This document shows, piece after piece, positions 8,029 through 16,062 of a DNA stretch of 32,562 nucleotides. Each line of letters begins with the position of its first letter. The first letter of the stretch is position 1. The stretch covers positions 1 through 32,562 of the forward strand of contig JAFUSD010000155.1 of the NCBI GenBank assembly GCA_017480685.1, in the 5' to 3' direction. The position numbers and the translations under genes were made by a program. The notes below the pieces were generated by a model that saw nothing but the letters and a program-made list of their open reading frames with translations, was not told the origin of the DNA and did no database searches. This stretch comes from Bacteroidaceae bacterium. Lineage in GTDB: Bacteria; Bacteroidota; Bacteroidia; Bacteroidales; Bacteroidaceae.

Positions 8029-9066
8029 ATGAATAACGTATTTGTATATTGTGAACTGGAAGGCAACAAGGTTGCCGACGTAAGTTTGGAGCTTTGCACC
8101 AAAGGTCGCAAGCTCGCCAACCAACTGGGCGTACAACTGGAAGCCATACTTATCGGCACAGGTCTCGATGGTGTTGAAAAACAAGTAATACCCTACGGAG
8201 TTGACCGCGTCCACGTGTTCGACGACGCCCGCCTCTTCCCCTACACTTCGCTGCCACACACATCGGCAGTCGTAAACCTGTTTAAGGAAGAACAACCACA
8301 GATATGCCTGCTCGGCGCTACCGTCATCGGCCGCGACCTCGGCCCGCGCGTCTCGTCGGCACTGCATTCAGGACTCACCGCCGACTGCACCCAGCTCGAA
8401 ATCGACGACTTCGACATGAAGGTGAAGGAAGGCGACCAGTTCGTCGACAAGCACTACGAGAACCAGCTCATGCAGATTCGTCCTGCATTCGGAGGCTCAA
8501 TCATCGCTACAATCGTCAACCCAGAACACCGTCCACAGATGGCAACCGTGCGCGACGGAGTGATGAAGAAAGAAATTCTCGACCCCAACTACAAAGGTGA
8601 AGTCATCAAGCACGAAGTAGGCAAGTACGTGCCTGAGACCGACTACGTGGTACACGTGCTCGACCGTCACGTCGAGGCAGCCAAGCACAACCTCAAGGGA
8701 GCCAGCATCATCGTGGCCGGCGGCTACGGAGTCGGAAGCAAGGAAGGTTTCGACCTCATCTTCCGTCTCGCCAAGGAAATCCACGCCGAGGTAGGTGCCA
8801 GCCGTGCAGCTGTCGATGCAGGATGGATTGACCACGACCGCCAGATTGGTCAGACAGGAGTCACCGTACGTCCGAAGGTATATATCGCCTGCGGTATCAG
8901 CGGAGCCATACAGCACATCGCCGGCATGAAGGAGTCGGGCATCATCATCTCGATCAACAACGACCCCAACGCACCAATCAACCAGATTGCCGACTACAAC
9001 ATCTGCGGCAACCTCGAAGACGTTCTGCCAAAACTGATTAAGTATTATAAGAAGAATAATAAGTAA
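8029..9066 (+). CDS. etfA: Electron transfer flavoprotein subunit alpha
   Basis: This 345-residue FAD-binding subunit of ETF has an N-terminal domain (about 1-200) corresponding to the EtfA alpha/beta fold. The C-terminal FAD domain carries the expected motifs: GGYGVGSKEGFDLI from about residue 231, SRAAVDAGW near 262-270, GISGAIQH at 289-296, and SINNDPNAPI before the end. Its partner EtfB is upstream and the dehydrogenase is downstream, so the three should form one electron-transfer unit. The start ATG at 8029 lies 81 bases after the etfB stop, beyond a GC-rich repeat. The protein is complete and of normal length. Confidence 0.95.
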   Translation: MNNVFVYCELEGNKVADVSLELCTKGRKLANQLGVQLEAILIGTGLDGVEKQVIPYGVDRVHVFDDARLFPYTSLPHTSAVVNLFKEEQPQICLLGATVIGRDLGPRVSSALHSGLTADCTQLEIDDFDMKVKEGDQFVDKHYENQLMQIRPAFGGSIIATIVNPEHRPQMATVRDGVMKKEILDPNYKGEVIKHEVGKYVPETDYVVHVLDRHVEAAKHNLKGASIIVAGGYGVGSKEGFDLIFRLAKEIHAEVGASRAAVDAGWIDHDRQIGQTGVTVRPKVYIACGISGAIQHIAGMKESGIIISINNDPNAPINQIADYNICGNLEDVLPKLIKYYKKNNK

Positions 9067-9067
9067 A

Positions 9068-9148
9068 GCCCCCTCCTTACTCCCCCAAGGGGGAGAGGCA
9101 TGCGCCATACGGACAAAGCCCCTCCCCTTGGGGGAGGCGGGGGAGAGG
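9068..9148 (+). repeat. CCCCTCC-family inverted repeat in the etfA-acd spacer
   Basis: The left arm reads CCCCCTCCTTACTCCCCCAA then GGGGGAGAGG. The right arm reads CCCCTCCCCTTGGGGGAGGC then GGGGGAGAGG. The centre CATGCGCCATACGGACAAAG resembles the loop of the copy at 4157-4279. It fills the gap between etfA and the dehydrogenase and should form a strong hairpin in the shared transcript. Confidence 0.8.
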
Positions 9149-9161
9149 TAAACAATAAGCT

Positions 9162-10871
9162 ATGAACTCATACACAGACAACCCACAGATAAAGTTCCAC
9201 ATGGAACACCCACTGATGCAGCGCATCGTGGAACTCAAGGAACGCGGCTTCGAGGACAAGGACCAGTATGACTATGCTCCACAGGACTTCGAAGACGCAA
9301 TGGACAGCTACGACAAGGTGCTCGAAGTGGTTGGCGACATCAATGCCAACGTAATTGCACCCAACGCTGAAGACGTAGACAGCGAAGGACCTCACTGCGC
9401 CGACGGACGCGTGACCTACGCTGCCAAGACCTACGAAAACCTCGACGCAACACGCAAGGCAGGCCTCAACGGCATGACCATGCCACGCCGATACGAGGGC
9501 CTCAACCTGCCGGTGACCGTATATACCGCAGCCAACGAAATAGTCAGTGCAGGCGATGCCGGCTTCGAAAACATCTGGTCGCTCCAAGACTGTATCGAAA
9601 CACTCTACTGCTTCGGCAACGAAGAGCAGCGAAAGAAATACATACCACGCGTTTGTGCAGGCGAAACCATGTCGATGGACCTCACCGAACCCGATGCCGG
9701 CTCCGACCTCCAGTCGGTCATGCTGCGTGCAACCTACGACGAAAAGGAAGACTGCTGGCGCCTGAACGGTGTGAAGCGATTCATCACCAACGGCGACAGC
9801 GACATTCACCTCGTGCTGGCACGTAGCGAAGAAGGCACACGCGACGGTCGCGGACTCTCGATGTTCATCTACGACAAGCGCAACGGCGGTGTCAACGTGC
9901 GCCGCATCGAAAACAAACTCGGTATACACGGAAGTCCTACATGCGAACTCACCTACAAGAACGCCAAGGCAGAACTCTGCGGCGACCGCAAGCTCGGACT
10001 CATCAAGTACGTGATGTCGCTCATGAACGGAGCACGCCTCGGTATCGCTGCACAGAGTGTCGGCATACAGCAGGCAGCATGGGAAGAAGCCCTGGCATAC
10101 GCCAACGACCGCCGTCAGTTTGGCAAGGAAATCATCAACTTCCCAGCCGTTTACGACATGATAGCCACTATCCGCGCAAAACTCGACGCCGGACGCAGCC
10201 TGCTCTACCAGTGCTCACGCTACGTAGATATCTACAAGGCACTCGAAGACATCGCTCGCAGCCGCACACTCACACCCGAGGAACGTCAGGAGATGAAGAA
10301 GTACAGCCGCCTGGCCGATGCATTCACTCCGCTGGCCAAGGGCATGAACAGCGAGTTTGCAAACCAAAGCGCATACGATGCCATACAGGTACACGGAGGT
10401 AGCGGATACATGCAGGAATACAAGTGCCAACGACTCTATCGCGACGCACGCATCACCAGCATCTACGAAGGTACGACCCAGTTGCAGACAGTGGCTGCAC
10501 TGCGCTACATCACCAACGGAACCTACACCGACGTGATCAAGGCCACCACCGAGGAACTGAAAGCCAACGCCTGCGAGCACTGCACACCAGTCATCGCCCG
10601 CATCGAGGCCATGACCCAGAAACTCGAAGAAGCAACAGCACACGCCAAGTCGTTCGAGAACCAAGACGTCATCGACTTCTGCGGCCGCAAGCTCTACGAG
10701 ATGACAGCCTACACCATCATGGCACAACTCCTGCTGGGCGACACTCAGCGCAACGCCGACCTCTTCCAGAAGAGCCTCACCGTGTTTATCAACCATGCCG
10801 AGAGCGAGATTGCACGCCACTACAACTACGTGATGTGCATCACTCCCGAGACTCTCGAAGCTTACAAATAA
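9162..10871 (+). CDS. Acyl-CoA dehydrogenase family protein
   Basis: This 569-residue flavoenzyme oxidises acyl-CoA or, working backwards, reduces enoyl-CoA, with electrons passing through EtfAB encoded just upstream. Visible family signatures include the FAD-binding stretch MDLTEPDAGSDLQ, the substrate-side motif NGARLGIAAQSVGIQQAAWE, QVHGGSGYMQEY, and the catalytic-base region SIYEGTTQLQ with Glu436. It is much longer than classical 380-residue dehydrogenases, with about 100 extra C-terminal residues and an extended N-terminus, as in a long bacterial subfamily. No thiolase, hydroxyacyl-CoA dehydrogenase or crotonase is in the window, so calling it butyryl-CoA dehydrogenase would be a guess. 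A terminator follows 14 bases after the stop. Confidence 0.93.
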   Translation: MNSYTDNPQIKFHMEHPLMQRIVELKERGFEDKDQYDYAPQDFEDAMDSYDKVLEVVGDINANVIAPNAEDVDSEGPHCADGRVTYAAKTYENLDATRKAGLNGMTMPRRYEGLNLPVTVYTAANEIVSAGDAGFENIWSLQDCIETLYCFGNEEQRKKYIPRVCAGETMSMDLTEPDAGSDLQSVMLRATYDEKEDCWRLNGVKRFITNGDSDIHLVLARSEEGTRDGRGLSMFIYDKRNGGVNVRRIENKLGIHGSPTCELTYKNAKAELCGDRKLGLIKYVMSLMNGARLGIAAQSVGIQQAAWEEALAYANDRRQFGKEIINFPAVYDMIATIRAKLDAGRSLLYQCSRYVDIYKALEDIARSRTLTPEERQEMKKYSRLADAFTPLAKGMNSEFANQSAYDAIQVHGGSGYMQEYKCQRLYRDARITSIYEGTTQLQTVAALRYITNGTYTDVIKATTEELKANACEHCTPVIARIEAMTQKLEEATAHAKSFENQDVIDFCGRKLYEMTAYTIMAQLLLGDTQRNADLFQKSLTVFINHAESEIARHYNYVMCITPETLEAYK

Positions 10872-10884
10872 ACATCCACTCTGC

Positions 10885-10926
10885 TTGCCCTGCCACAGTT
10901 CAACACATTGTGACAGGGCAATTTGT
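10885..10926 (+). terminator. Intrinsic terminator of the etfBA-acd unit
   Basis: TTGCCCTG (10885-10892) pairs with CAGGGCAA (10914-10921), and the inner CACA pairs with TGTG. TTTGTAT follows. It begins 14 bases after the dehydrogenase stop. I see nothing recognisable in the next 200 bases, up to the symporter promoter. Confidence 0.7.
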
Positions 10927-11135
10927 ATCTATATGCAGAGGATGGCACCTGCTCCGTCATGGAGAATGTATGCTCGGTTCGTCAAGTAGGCTGTACAAGT
11001 CGGGTTGCATCACTGGTTGCCTGATAATAGAATGTTGATGCATTCCCAATATGCTTGTTTGGAGGGTTATGGTGCCAAATGTGTCAAAAATTCAAAAAGA
11101 ATATACATACACGCAATTTTTTATCAAAATAAAAT

Positions 11136-11170
11136 CGTTACTTTGCAGCCGAAAGGCATGCAAAGTAACG
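11136..11170 (+). promoter_or_regulatory. Promoter with overlapping 12-bp inverted repeat upstream of the GPH symporter
   Basis: CGTTACTTTGCA (11136-11147) is the exact reverse complement of TGCAAAGTAACG (11159-11170). The inner GCC-GAAA-GGC extends the stem, leaving one unpaired A. The left arm contains the promoter's TTACTTTG (-7 type box, one mismatch to TAnnTTTG), so the repeat spans the -7 box and the expected transcription start. T8 follows at about 11181-11188. The symporter starts 60 bases downstream. Confidence 0.7.
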
Positions 11171-11229
11171 TGTCATTGCGTTTTTTTTGAAATACGGAGA
11201 TAATCAAATCAATAATAACAGATAAAGAC

Positions 11230-12642
11230 ATGGAAACAAATCAGACTAATGCAAACAGCTTGAAGGGATTCTACAAGCTGAACTGGATGCAACGCATCGG
11301 CTTCGGTTCGGGCGACTTGGCTCAGAACCTCATCTTCCAAACAGTGGCAACCTATTTGATGATTTACCTTACGACGGTATTGAAGATCAACCTGGCATTT
11401 GTCAGCGGACTTATCCTCACGGTTCGTCTCGTCGACTGCTTCTGGAGTCCGGTAGTGGGACGCTATATCGACAACCGCAATCCTAAGTTGGGTAAGTATC
11501 GTGCCTACCTGCTCTATGGTGGCATTCCGCTCACCGTTGCTGCCTGCTTGCTGATGCTTCCTCAGGCTGCCACATGGTCGATGCCGATGAAGATGGTCTA
11601 TGCTGCAGCAAGCTACACGGTGCTGAGCATGATATATTCGGTGGTGAACATCCCTTACGGCTCGATTATGGCCAGTATGACTCGCGACAACGATGAAGTG
11701 CTCATCCTCACATCCACCCGTATGGTATGCGCCAACATTGGTCAGATTGTCGTTCAGGCTGGTTTCCCAATCGGACTTGCCATGTGTGTTCACACTGCAA
11801 TCGACTGGAATCAGGCTACGTTCATGGCTATCGGAACCATCCCTGCATTCATCATCCTGCCTTCGCTGCCTATACTGAAGAAGTGGTTGGGGAAGAAGGG
11901 GTTGTACTACACGCTCCTTTCTGTAGGCCTTGTCGGATTTGCTATATTGTTCGTCGTAGGTAAGTTCTTCGACGTGCAGAGTTGCAACACAATAGTTCAG
12001 ATAGCCAAGATCATGACCGGAGTGGGTCTGCTTGTTGGTTCGCTCATGTGGGCACTGGTGCCCGAGGTCATCACCGAGGCCGAATATCGCACGGGCAACC
12101 GTCCGGCAGCCACAGTCAATGCACTGGCCGGAGTTGCTTTCAAGGCCGGATTCTCTATCGCTGGTTGGATTACGCCGCTGGTAATGGGCATGATTGGTTT
12201 CAACTTCGTAAACGAAGAGTCGGCATTGCCTACCGACCCGACGGCATGGTTCACCGTGACATGTGTGTTTGCACTCATCGGTTTTGTGCTCCTTATGTTC
12301 TGTTTCATGGGTAGCAAGGAGAACATCACCACCACCCCCGAGAAGCCTGTATCGTTTGGCGAGATGTGGCAGGAGTTCAAAGCCAACAAGTGTCTGCAAC
12401 TGGTGCTCGGCATCTTCGTCGTAGTATTCCTCGCATCGTTTATTAGTGCACCGGTTAATGCATACTACGTGAAGCTGGCCAACTATTCAGAGATAGCACA
12501 GAATGCCCTGCTGCTCTTCACCACCATCATCCCGGCCTTACTGCTCGTGGTTGTAGGATATCTGGTTTATAAATATCCACTTACCGATGAGCGCCTCGAC
12601 GAAATCAACCGCGAAATCGAAGCAAGGGCTGGCAACAAATAA
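11230..12642 (+). CDS. MFS transporter of the glycoside-pentoside-hexuronide (GPH) cation symporter family
   Basis: This 470-residue inner-membrane symporter resembles MelB. About twelve hydrophobic segments are visible. The N-terminal signature QRIGFGSGDLAQN and the loop VVGRYIDNRNPKLGKYRAYL, with its conserved Asp, Arg and Lys, mark the GPH family, which imports sugars or sugar acids with sodium or protons. The substrate cannot be read from sequence. It is transcribed alone: a promoter lies upstream, and a palindrome array with T-tract lies 26 bases after the stop. No glycosidase is adjacent; the nearest sugar gene is the GH26 mannanase 4 kb downstream, in a separate unit. Confidence 0.9.
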   Translation: METNQTNANSLKGFYKLNWMQRIGFGSGDLAQNLIFQTVATYLMIYLTTVLKINLAFVSGLILTVRLVDCFWSPVVGRYIDNRNPKLGKYRAYLLYGGIPLTVAACLLMLPQAATWSMPMKMVYAAASYTVLSMIYSVVNIPYGSIMASMTRDNDEVLILTSTRMVCANIGQIVVQAGFPIGLAMCVHTAIDWNQATFMAIGTIPAFIILPSLPILKKWLGKKGLYYTLLSVGLVGFAILFVVGKFFDVQSCNTIVQIAKIMTGVGLLVGSLMWALVPEVITEAEYRTGNRPAATVNALAGVAFKAGFSIAGWITPLVMGMIGFNFVNEESALPTDPTAWFTVTCVFALIGFVLLMFCFMGSKENITTTPEKPVSFGEMWQEFKANKCLQLVLGIFVVVFLASFISAPVNAYYVKLANYSEIAQNALLLFTTIIPALLLVVVGYLVYKYPLTDERLDEINREIEARAGNK

Positions 12643-12668
12643 CGATACAAGTAAGCGTGGCTTCTGAC

Positions 12669-12752
12669 GAGGATATCCTCAACACCTTGTGAGGATATCC
12701 TCACAGCCCCTTGAGGATATCCTTGCGAGGTCGCGAGGATATCCTCATTTTT
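12669..12752 (+). repeat. 22-bp-period palindrome array 2 (4 units) ending in a T-tract; possible terminator
   Basis: GAGGATATCCTC occurs at 12669, 12691, 12713 (last base T) and 12735, exactly 22 bp apart, with spacers AACACCTTGT, ACAGCCCCTT and GCGAGGTCGC. The final GCGAGGATATCCTCATTTTT repeats the end of array 1. It begins 26 bases after the symporter stop. Paired units would form 12-bp stems with 10-base loops. Confidence 0.85.
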
Positions 12753-12830
12753 CATTCCGCACACTATGCCACCGCATCGGGCCCCTTCCAAGGATTATGA
12801 TTCAATGCATTTACCAGACAGCGATAACAG

Positions 12831-12880
12831 TAAATCGTCAAATCGTAAATGAATCGAAGAGTTCTAAAACATAAGAACTC
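12831..12880 (+). repeat. Inverted ATTTACG heptamer run and small hairpin
   Basis: AAATCGTCAAATCGTAAAT is the reverse complement of the heptamer run at 31640. It is followed by GAGTTCT (12859-12865) pairing with AGAACTC (12874-12880), and then AGAGCTTTTTT. The hairpin may be a weak terminator. The rest of 12753-12956 shows nothing recognisable. Confidence 0.5.
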
Positions 12881-12956
12881 CAAAACTTAAGAGCTTTTTT
12901 CACACTTCACCTTTAATTTTTAGCCATAAGTTTACTCTTATTCCGATTTTTATTTT

Positions 12957-12964
12957 TAACTTTG
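12957..12964 (+). promoter_or_regulatory. Bacteroidetes-type promoter (-7 box TAACTTTG)
   Basis: TAACTTTG matches TAnnTTTG and lies 92 bases before the 897-residue secreted protein gene. The leader contains a small stem, GTAGCA (12993-12998) with TGCTAC (13004-13009). Confidence 0.65.
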
Positions 12965-13055
12965 CCACGTCAAGTGTTTCGACGAATCCATAGTAGCATG
13001 GTCTGCTACAAACCATAACGGCATTACTTATAATCAGAATATAATTAATCATGAC

Positions 13056-15749
13056 ATGAAACGGAATCTACTTACACAAATCATCGGGCTCATCATGCTG
13101 ATAGCATGCACGGCAGTTGCCAATGCAGGCAGTCGCCACACCTTCACTTTCAACATCAGCCGCCCTGTCGATGCAGGCGAGCCCACACGGTGTGAGGTGA
13201 AGCCCACACTCGTCAAAAGCCTTATAGGCCTCTCTGCAAACAACCTCGGCTCAGCCCTGCTGCGTGCCGCGTGGACCAGTTCGACCGGCAAGGAGACGTT
13301 CTACGAAACCACAACATCTGACGTGGCAGACGAACGCGGCCACTGGTTTTCGAAAAATGGAATAGCCACCAACAAATCGAAAAGCTACTGCATTAAGGTG
13401 GTGTGGAATGCTCCTTCGTTCCTCGTAAGCCATAATGCTGAAGCTAATGCCGAGGAAGGCAACACATACACAGTGAAGGAAGCACTTATCAACGGCACCG
13501 ACACGATAGTGTATGTATTCAATGTGTCCATCGGTGCCGCGGGCTCCACCGCCTCTGTCACCGATGATCAACCGGCAGTCGTTGGTCGTAAAAGCCAGAC
13601 CGATGGGTGGCTCGTACGCCCCGTAGTACGCCAGAACGAGCAAGACCCGCGCCATGAGAACTTCATATCAGTGAGCGCAGGCGACCAAATCACCCTCGGC
13701 TGCGAGATTATCGACACCAAGACCTACACATCAGGCAAATACGCGTGGTCGAAGGTATCGTGGGATGCCAGTCAGAAGAAAGACGTGGTAAAGACCCTTC
13801 GCACCTATCGTAGCGACGATTTTGTGCTGACACAGAATGCAGAATACGACGACGGCGGCATGTATCGCGTCGTGGCACGTCTGTCGGATGCTGACGGCAA
13901 GGTGACCGTAGCGACCTACTACTTCTATGTAGACGTACAGACACAAGCCGGTGCCACATTCTGGGATTGGACTGGCGAGGTGCCACAAATCAGTTACGAC
14001 TTCCACACCGAATACCCCACACTCACCCCACCTACAAAAATCCACACCGTGAAGAAGAAGAACGGCCAGCCAGCCAACTACTATGCCGGCAAGTGGTGGT
14101 CGGTGTTCTGGGGCGACGACCTCAACGACGAGGTGGGCGGACAGGAGAAAGCCATGGAGGCAGCCAAGAACATGGTTGAGAAATACGATACCGACTTCGA
14201 ATACATATACGACCAGATAGGATGGCCGCCCAACCTCAGTGCACGCAACGGCTTCAAGTCGATGATCTACATCTTCGGCTCCGGACTTGCCAACGACAAC
14301 ACCAGCAAGACCGAGAAGGGCGGATATCAGAGTGCAACCACCGTCGACGGCCGCTCCTATGCATGTGTGTGGGCCAGCTATTATCCATTCTCGCGCTTCC
14401 GCTCCGATGCCGACCAGTTGTGGAGCGACGGCCACTATCAGCGCGAAGCCATGATACACGAAGGCATACACACCCTCTTTGCCGACCTCGGTGCATGTCA
14501 AGGCTCCAGCTGGTTCCACGAAGGTGGCAATGTGTGGCTGCAGCAGGAACTACACGTGCGTCGTGACAACTCCTACGAAACCACACCCGGATATCTCGGA
14601 GCAGGCAACGTGCTATGCCCCTTCATACCCATCGAGTGCTACTCGGGATGGTTGCAGGACGGCTCGTTTGGCGGACCTGCTGCACAGGGAGTCAACATGT
14701 ACAACGGCGGACAGCAGATATGCACGTGGCGCAACCTCATCGGAGGAGTGCAATACAGCGATGTCTTCCCCGTGGTATTCAGTTCTGTCTGCGGTTCGCA
14801 GTCGGTGGCATGGATATGGCGCTACTGCAAGAACCGTGTGCTCGAGACCATAGGCAGCCATATCGGCGACGAAGCAATGCGCAACTTCATCACCCAGTAT
14901 CGCGCACGCCTCGCACTATTCGACCTCAACGGATGGGACAACGGCTACCGCAACCTTGCCAACAACCACTTCGGAGTCACAGTCAAGGCCGAATGGTCGC
15001 CTTACTGGATAGACGTGGCACCATTCCGCCTCACTCCATATCAGACACTCGAACTCAACGACTCGGCCGGATGGATGGCACCCGACACACTCACCAACCC
15101 GGGATGGAGCGGAGCCAACATCATTCCGATACACGTGAGCGGCTCGGTGGCCAATGTAGAATTCCGCCCCGAAGACAGCCACATGCGAGCCCTGCTCTGC
15201 TACCGCACCAAAGACGGCAAGTGCTACTACAGCCGTCCATACTACTGCGGCAATATGAGTATCGACCTTACACCCGGCCCAGCCAACGGCGTCATCTTCT
15301 GTGTCGTCATCAACACCGACTATGATTATCTGGGCGAAGAACAGCGCAAGCACCACTGGGACTACCGCCTGCGACTCGGACAGGGAGCACTTGCTACTGC
15401 CGACCTGACCATAAAGTGGTATTTCTATGAAAACACACTGCGCGATGTAGATTTCGAGACAGGCATACAGTCTGTAGAGCGCGACTACAACGAGGTCAAC
15501 AACACCGACGGAGTGAAGATACTCTCGGGCTCAATCAGTGCCGGACAAAACCTGCAATTCGACCTCGGAGGCATCAATCCATCAGATGTCACGGTGCGCT
15601 TGGTGGGCATCTCTGGAGTAGTGGTTGGAAGCGGACGGCTTAGGGCCGACGGTTCGTTCACACTGCCAGGCAATCTGTCGCCAGGCCTCTACATCCTAAC
15701 CCTCGCATACGGCGAGAACCGCGATATAATCAAGATTATGGTCAAGTAA
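13056..15749 (+). CDS. Large secreted protein with putative zinc-metallopeptidase site and T9SS-like C-terminal domain
   Basis: I do not recognise this 897-residue protein with certainty; it may belong to the DUF6055-like group. Residues 1-24 are a signal peptide (MKRNLLTQIIGLIMLIACTA). An Ig-like region lies around 190-300 (SVSAGDQITLGCEI ... GGMYRVVARLSD). A central domain (about 330-680) contains AGKWWSVFWGDD and the sequence MIHEGIHTLF, an HExxH zinc-binding candidate with H468, E469 and H472. WFHEGGN follows, with E489 placed 17 residues after the second histidine, as a third ligand might be in gluzincins. The last 70 residues (DVTVRLVGISGVVVG ... LSPGLYILTL ... KIMVK) look like a type IX secretion sorting domain. 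It is monocistronic, with its own promoter and a 3' hairpin. A surface or secreted peptidase is the best inference. Confidence 0.75.
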   Translation: MKRNLLTQIIGLIMLIACTAVANAGSRHTFTFNISRPVDAGEPTRCEVKPTLVKSLIGLSANNLGSALLRAAWTSSTGKETFYETTTSDVADERGHWFSKNGIATNKSKSYCIKVVWNAPSFLVSHNAEANAEEGNTYTVKEALINGTDTIVYVFNVSIGAAGSTASVTDDQPAVVGRKSQTDGWLVRPVVRQNEQDPRHENFISVSAGDQITLGCEIIDTKTYTSGKYAWSKVSWDASQKKDVVKTLRTYRSDDFVLTQNAEYDDGGMYRVVARLSDADGKVTVATYYFYVDVQTQAGATFWDWTGEVPQISYDFHTEYPTLTPPTKIHTVKKKNGQPANYYAGKWWSVFWGDDLNDEVGGQEKAMEAAKNMVEKYDTDFEYIYDQIGWPPNLSARNGFKSMIYIFGSGLANDNTSKTEKGGYQSATTVDGRSYACVWASYYPFSRFRSDADQLWSDGHYQREAMIHEGIHTLFADLGACQGSSWFHEGGNVWLQQELHVRRDNSYETTPGYLGAGNVLCPFIPIECYSGWLQDGSFGGPAAQGVNMYNGGQQICTWRNLIGGVQYSDVFPVVFSSVCGSQSVAWIWRYCKNRVLETIGSHIGDEAMRNFITQYRARLALFDLNGWDNGYRNLANNHFGVTVKAEWSPYWIDVAPFRLTPYQTLELNDSAGWMAPDTLTNPGWSGANIIPIHVSGSVANVEFRPEDSHMRALLCYRTKDGKCYYSRPYYCGNMSIDLTPGPANGVIFCVVINTDYDYLGEEQRKHHWDYRLRLGQGALATADLTIKWYFYENTLRDVDFETGIQSVERDYNEVNNTDGVKILSGSISAGQNLQFDLGGINPSDVTVRLVGISGVVVGSGRLRADGSFTLPGNLSPGLYILTLAYGENRDIIKIMVK

Positions 15750-15803
15750 CACGTAAGAGCATTTACACCAAATATACCGTCAAACCTCATTACGACACTT
15801 CTT

Positions 15804-15857
15804 CATGTCGGTCTCATCACCATCTCACCCACTACTCATGGCGATGAGGCCGACATG
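15804..15857 (+). terminator. Long hairpin downstream of the 897-residue protein gene
   Basis: CATGTCGGTCTCATC (15804-15818) pairs with GATGAGGCCGACATG (15843-15857), with one G-U pair, and an inner CCAT/ATGG extends it. No T-tract follows, so it may be a processing or stability element rather than an intrinsic terminator. The rest of the 313-bp gap before the next gene is AT-rich and holds only the promoter at 16003. Confidence 0.5.
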
Positions 15858-16002
15858 GCCATTATCCACCTTGCCAAAACCGTCATGCATGAAATCACTA
15901 CTTTATAAATCATAGTTTTTAGGTTTATCACTATTTGTAGATATTTTTTACCGATGCATTACATTTTATGGATATAATTGATATGAGTAATGTTTTTTTT
16001 TG

Positions 16003-16010
16003 TATCTTTG
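16003..16010 (+). promoter_or_regulatory. Bacteroidetes-type promoter (-7 box TATCTTTG)
   Basis: TATCTTTG followed by CAGTCGAAAG matches TAnnTTTG and lies 53 bases before the small secreted protein gene. It probably drives that gene, the GH26 gene and perhaps fumarase. Confidence 0.7.
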
Positions 16011-16062
16011 CAGTCGAAAGAATAAAACAACAAGCAGAGAACAAGCGACAGATACATAAACT

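Noticed and set aside
11136..11170. Invertible promoter (phase-variable switch)
   Set aside because: The arms enclose only 11 bases, too short for inversion by a known recombinase, and flipping would not reverse the promoter direction usefully.
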